A stretch of 64,000 nucleotides of DNA from Brevipalpus yothersi. Lineage: Eukaryota > Arthropoda > Arachnida > Trombidiformes > Tenuipalpidae. The stretch lies in contig QZCP01000048.1 in the NCBI GenBank assembly GCA_003956705.1, forward strand, positions 62,001 through 126,000, written 5' to 3'. A program made the position numbers and the translations under genes. A model generated the notes under the pieces. The model worked only from the letters and a program-made list of their open reading frames with translations, did not search any database and was not told the origin of the DNA. This document shows, piece by piece, positions 60,628 to 64,000 of this stretch (positions are counted from its first letter, which is position 1; each line of letters starts with the position of its first letter).

Positions 60628-62837
60628 NNNNNNNNNNNNNNNNNNNNNNNNNNNNNCCAAGAAGTAATCAAGAGCCTCTAACATATGAAATCGCCTCATC
60701 TTCATAGCCATTATGTTCCAACTTTGATGTATCATCATCATAAATTCAAATGTTGAGATTGAGAAAAATTGTATCTTCATAATATGACTTTCCATTTTGA
60801 TCAAGTTATTTTGACTTATTGGTTTTATTCATGTCGACATGATTAGTTATGCAATGTATCTCAATAATACAGTTTTCAGGTCGATCTTAATTTTACCTTT
60901 CCATATCATGAGTTGAGACAGCAAAAAATTTTTCCTCCAAGAATAAGAGTAGCCGTGAGATCTTGATCATATATTGGCGGTTGAATTTAGAATTTCTCAC
61001 GCGCTCAGATGCGATCATCAGAATTTGAGTAAAACTTGAAACAAATCAAGCTCTCCATGATGACGCTATATGAAAAGCCTGAGGTCAGTTCAGTTATGAT
61101 TGACTATAATCATGGATGATACCTCTTTCTACTCATCGGAATTGGTAAAACAGAAGCAAATGAATAGACAGATTGAAATGAATCCAGAATCGGTTGAAGA
61201 AGAAGACTTGATTTATGGTCATCACGACCTGAAAGCCCAAATCAGATTGGAATGATAGCTCGAATTAGACCCAATTCTGTCAGAATTGAATTCAAATTGA
61301 TCTCTTCCCTTGTCTAATCTCACTTATGGATGGTTGAAAAGTTATTAGTGAGAGATGAGTTGATCCTCTTTATCTCATCTGAATTCAAATAAGATGTTGA
61401 TTTTTCTGATTCTTATGATAGAGTTAAGAAATTATGGCAAAGTTGGCCATCAATAAAAGCTAAAAATTGATGATTTTAAGAGTAAAAAGAAAAATGATTC
61501 AGGTATATATATTCTACTCTATTTAATCATAAATTTTTCTGATGATTTCGATGCTTCCGAAAATCTAATCAAAAATCGAATAACTTTGATAATGAAAACA
61601 CTTCAGGCCAGTGAATTGATAGGCATTATCATGATTCCGAAAAGTCGATATTATATAAAAAATTTTGACATGAAATTGAATAGTAAAAAAATGAAAGGCT
61701 ACTTAAATAAAATGATATTTTGATCGAATTGAAATCTCTTCAAATTGTATGATGGATGAAATAAAATTGATCTCATTTGCTTAACTTTTGCTCCTCTATT
61801 CAACAGAATAGTTATCGCAAGAAGCTCAAAACTATTTTACCTGCTGATTAGTCTATAAAAAACTTCCATCCTCGAAAAAAAGTTTGGAAATGATGAAAGC
61901 AAATATTCATTCTTGTGAAGAAAAAACGAAAGAATCTAAGTTAACGTAATTTTTTTCGATAGAGGCCTAGTCTGATGATGTACCCTCCTAAACAGCTTTG
62001 ACCATTTAATCGTCTCAGGACCGTGATAAGTTTTTTAGGTTTTTTTAGGCTCTCGTTAAGAAGGACAGATTAACACTTTTTCAGCTCAAAATAAAGCATT
62101 AAGGGGAAGAGAGAAAAAATTTTCTGGTCAGAAGATTGGTTTTGGCAAAAATCATGCTCAAATCATGATATGCCTATTGATATTGGCTTTCCAGACAGAT
62201 GAAAAATTTGGTTACCAAAAAATTATTCAGTCAACTCTGGCCTCTACTACTACAGCTACTGTAGCTACCGTTCAATCAGCCACCAAAACCCTACCAGACA
62301 AGGTAAAATATCATTGAGAGAGAGAGAGAGAGAGGTGACCTCAGAAAAAAAGCCGTGAGGATCACTTCAGCTTAATTGTTGTGGATCAAAAAATCTCTTC
62401 TTCTTCTTTTTCGCTCTCTCTCTCTCTCTTCATCCATTAACATTGGACTTCTGCTACTTTCTGTTGATGATCTCGCTAATCATCATCATGAGTTGCTTCT
62501 AAGCCAGATTCTTTTGCTCTCTCCCTCATTCTCTAACACACACACATACCAGAAGGCTATCATGAAGAGTTTCAAATACTACTATATCGAAGGAAGAGAG
62601 AGAGAGAAAGAGAAAGAGAAAGAGAGATGAACAAGAACATCTCAACTCACTCATCGATGGTTGATATTCTCTCTTTCTCACTCTCTTTCTTGCTGCCGGC
62701 AAGTGACCTAAACATTCTTTATCCAGCTTCCGAGTGAGTTGAATCTCATCCTCATCTTTTTCTATTCCCGCCATTCGTTCATTACATACTCACCATTGTT
62801 TTTGTCATCATCATCACCAACAGCCTGAATCATCACC
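59694..62837. other. Gene-poor region with assembly gap
   Basis: About 3.1 kb of AT-rich DNA. It holds a GA tract ending in an N gap (60628-60656), a small GA run at 62317-62333, and near 62600 another GA/GAAA run. A stretch at 62195-62303 between a ttccag acceptor and an aaggtaaa donor is open in one frame and could be an exon, but it does not join in phase to the coding start at 62838, so at most it is a leader exon. No tRNA or other gene was recognised. Confidence 0.5.
60586..60656. repeat. (GA)n microsatellite interrupted by an N gap
   Basis: About 40 bases of GA run straight into 29 N (60628-60656). The gap marks where assembly or read length failed in the repeat, so the true repeat length is unknown. 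Confidence 0.97.
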
Positions 62838-64000
62838 ATGATTATTGCCCCGGCAAAATCTTCCTCTGGAACACCGAGTTTGTCAGTCAATCCAAATAGT
62901 AATAGTGTGAATCACAATTTTACTCCTACACAAAATCGAGATGATATCAGTCATCTTCACAATTCGACAGTCAATCAGATGGCATTTGTTGCCTCTACTG
63001 CCAATGGAAGACTTGTCAAGCATCACTTTCCAATCAACTTATCTGATCGCACATTGTTCATGAGTTCCAATATATCTGCTGTTCCTTTTCAACCCGGATC
63101 CATGCATCCACAAGCCATCCAGCCACTTCCACCTCCTCCTCCCACAACATCATCTACTCATTGTGTTGAAAATCAATGGTATTCTCTAGTTCATCCCGCA
63201 AGTTCATCAAATAGTGGCCAGTGTCAGCCATCATCGATGGCTACCATTAAACATGTCAACACTAGTGTTAATCAAAACAACAATATTTGTTCTAATAACA
63301 AAGTTCCAATCCATTTGGGTCGACCACGAAATATTCCACGAGCAACAGTTCGCAATGGCCTATGGCCGAGAAGTGATCCTCGAATTCATCAACACCAATA
63401 TCAACCATTCAACATGATCCAATCTTTTCCATTCTCTGGAACCGGAAGTGAGGCCTGGAAATCAAATTCATCCACCACTCGAGCACCTATTCCTATGAAC
63501 AGTTCTCTTGTTCGACGTCGAATCATGATACTTTATGATAATCTTCAGTATGAAGAATTAGCTCAATTTATTGAACGAATTCCAAATAATATATTTGATG
63601 AAGTTCTAACAAAATTGCCTGTGATTGATTTTCTCAACTCAATGCCATCCACTATCAAAATTATGGAATCACTCTACCTGAAGTTTGAACAAAGCAAACT
63701 AGTCGGGAACGAGCAGGCATCATCAGTGAATTCTAACTCATCAAATTCGAATCAGCGAAACTCGAAAGCATCATCTCAATCGATAAATGATCAACAATCT
63801 TCATGTGGCCAATCTAACGGTTCCTGTTCACCAACTTCTCAGGCAAAAATCGACCATCTTCAGCCTCAAAAGATGATGCTTCATTTGATGGAAATTTTTG
63901 CCCACCAAAGTGTCAAAATTCCAACACCAACTAATTGCTCAAATGAGATCAACTCTTGTAACAATATCTCAACACAACAGCAACAGGCCCAGCAACAGTT
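62838..64000 (+). CDS. Unrecognised Ser/Asn/Gln-rich protein, 5' part
   Basis: From the ATG at 62838 (context tcaccATG; an in-frame TGA lies 12 bases upstream) the frame is open for 387 codons and runs off the window. An acceptor-like ccaacag sits just upstream, so the leader is probably spliced. The sequence is mostly Ser/Asn/Gln/His-rich and disordered, with a proline run near residues 95-100. Between about residues 224 and 283 lies an ordered, probably helical module: VRRRIMILYDNLQYEELAQF, then a PNNIFDEVLTKLP block and SMPSTIKIMESLYLKFE. A Gln-rich run begins at the edge. I do not recognise the family. The pattern suits a nuclear regulator or RNA-binding scaffold, but that is a guess. Confidence 0.7.
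   Translation, partial: MIIAPAKSSSGTPSLSVNPNSNSVNHNFTPTQNRDDISHLHNSTVNQMAFVASTANGRLVKHHFPINLSDRTLFMSSNISAVPFQPGSMHPQAIQPLPPPPPTTSSTHCVENQWYSLVHPASSSNSGQCQPSSMATIKHVNTSVNQNNNICSNNKVPIHLGRPRNIPRATVRNGLWPRSDPRIHQHQYQPFNMIQSFPFSGTGSEAWKSNSSTTRAPIPMNSSLVRRRIMILYDNLQYEELAQFIERIPNNIFDEVLTKLPVIDFLNSMPSTIKIMESLYLKFEQSKLVGNEQASSVNSNSSNSNQRNSKASSQSINDQQSSCGQSNGSCSPTSQAKIDHLQPQKMMLHLMEIFAHQSVKIPTPTNCSNEINSCNNISTQQQQAQQQ

Noticed and set aside
62195..62303. Coding exon joined to the 62838 gene
   Set aside because: It is open in one frame and has splice-like ends, but joining it to the 62823 acceptor gives an immediate stop; it is at most a leader exon.

Overview
The window looks like nuclear DNA of an arthropod, most plausibly a mite or other chelicerate. 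Spliced genes with GT-AG introns, an AT-rich background, very many (CT)n/(GA)n tracts, animal gene families throughout, and a short Dscam-type receptor end (one Ig, three FNIII, membrane segment, very short tail) all fit. Nothing bacterial, viral or transposase-like was seen. Genus assignment is not possible by eye.

Left part (1-7400): a C-terminal fragment of a fukutin-related protein (184-480); a small zinc-ribbon protein resembling the Rpr2/SNM1 group (784-1173) followed at once by a strong RNA hairpin; a complete three-exon dihydrodiol dehydrogenase (2101-3980); and a patchwork locus in which one FBXL2/20-type F-box exon (5625-5786) is followed by the 3' exons of an MRCK/Genghis Khan-type gene (CNH plus CRIB, 5830-7111) carrying a frameshift.

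Middle part (8627-46290): one giant gene, a KDM3/JMJD1-family histone demethylase. Twelve exons join in frame to 3130 codons, with an N-terminal domain, a huge Ser/Asn/Gln/His-rich middle, the zinc-finger region and a JmjC domain with intact iron ligands. Its first intron contains a complete, intronless KDM8/JMJD5-type JmjC gene on the same strand. The introns are full of CT microsatellites, mostly pyrimidine on the sense strand and often within about 250 bases of the 3' splice site.

Right part (46291-64000): a very small TATA-driven gene for a secreted Lys/His/Tyr-rich peptide (48146-48265); a 5'-truncated Dscam-like receptor end (49630-51432) whose 3' flank shares a 197-base block, differing at only two positions, with the 3' flank of the MRCK fragment 44 kb away; a membrane histidine acid phosphatase relative that has lost its catalytic residues (52860-56211); a compact housekeeping cluster of RPB9 (minus), farnesyltransferase beta (plus) and NDUFV2 (minus); a gene-poor stretch with an assembly gap; and the start of an unrecognised Ser/Asn/Gln-rich protein gene running off the right edge.

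The genes do not form a pathway. The main themes are two JmjC oxygenases nested one in the other, several gene fragments lacking 5' parts, a recent duplication of a 3' flank, and two candidate novelties: the histatin-like peptide and the phosphatase pseudoenzyme. Exon limits come from reading splice signals and homology by eye; none is supported by transcripts here.
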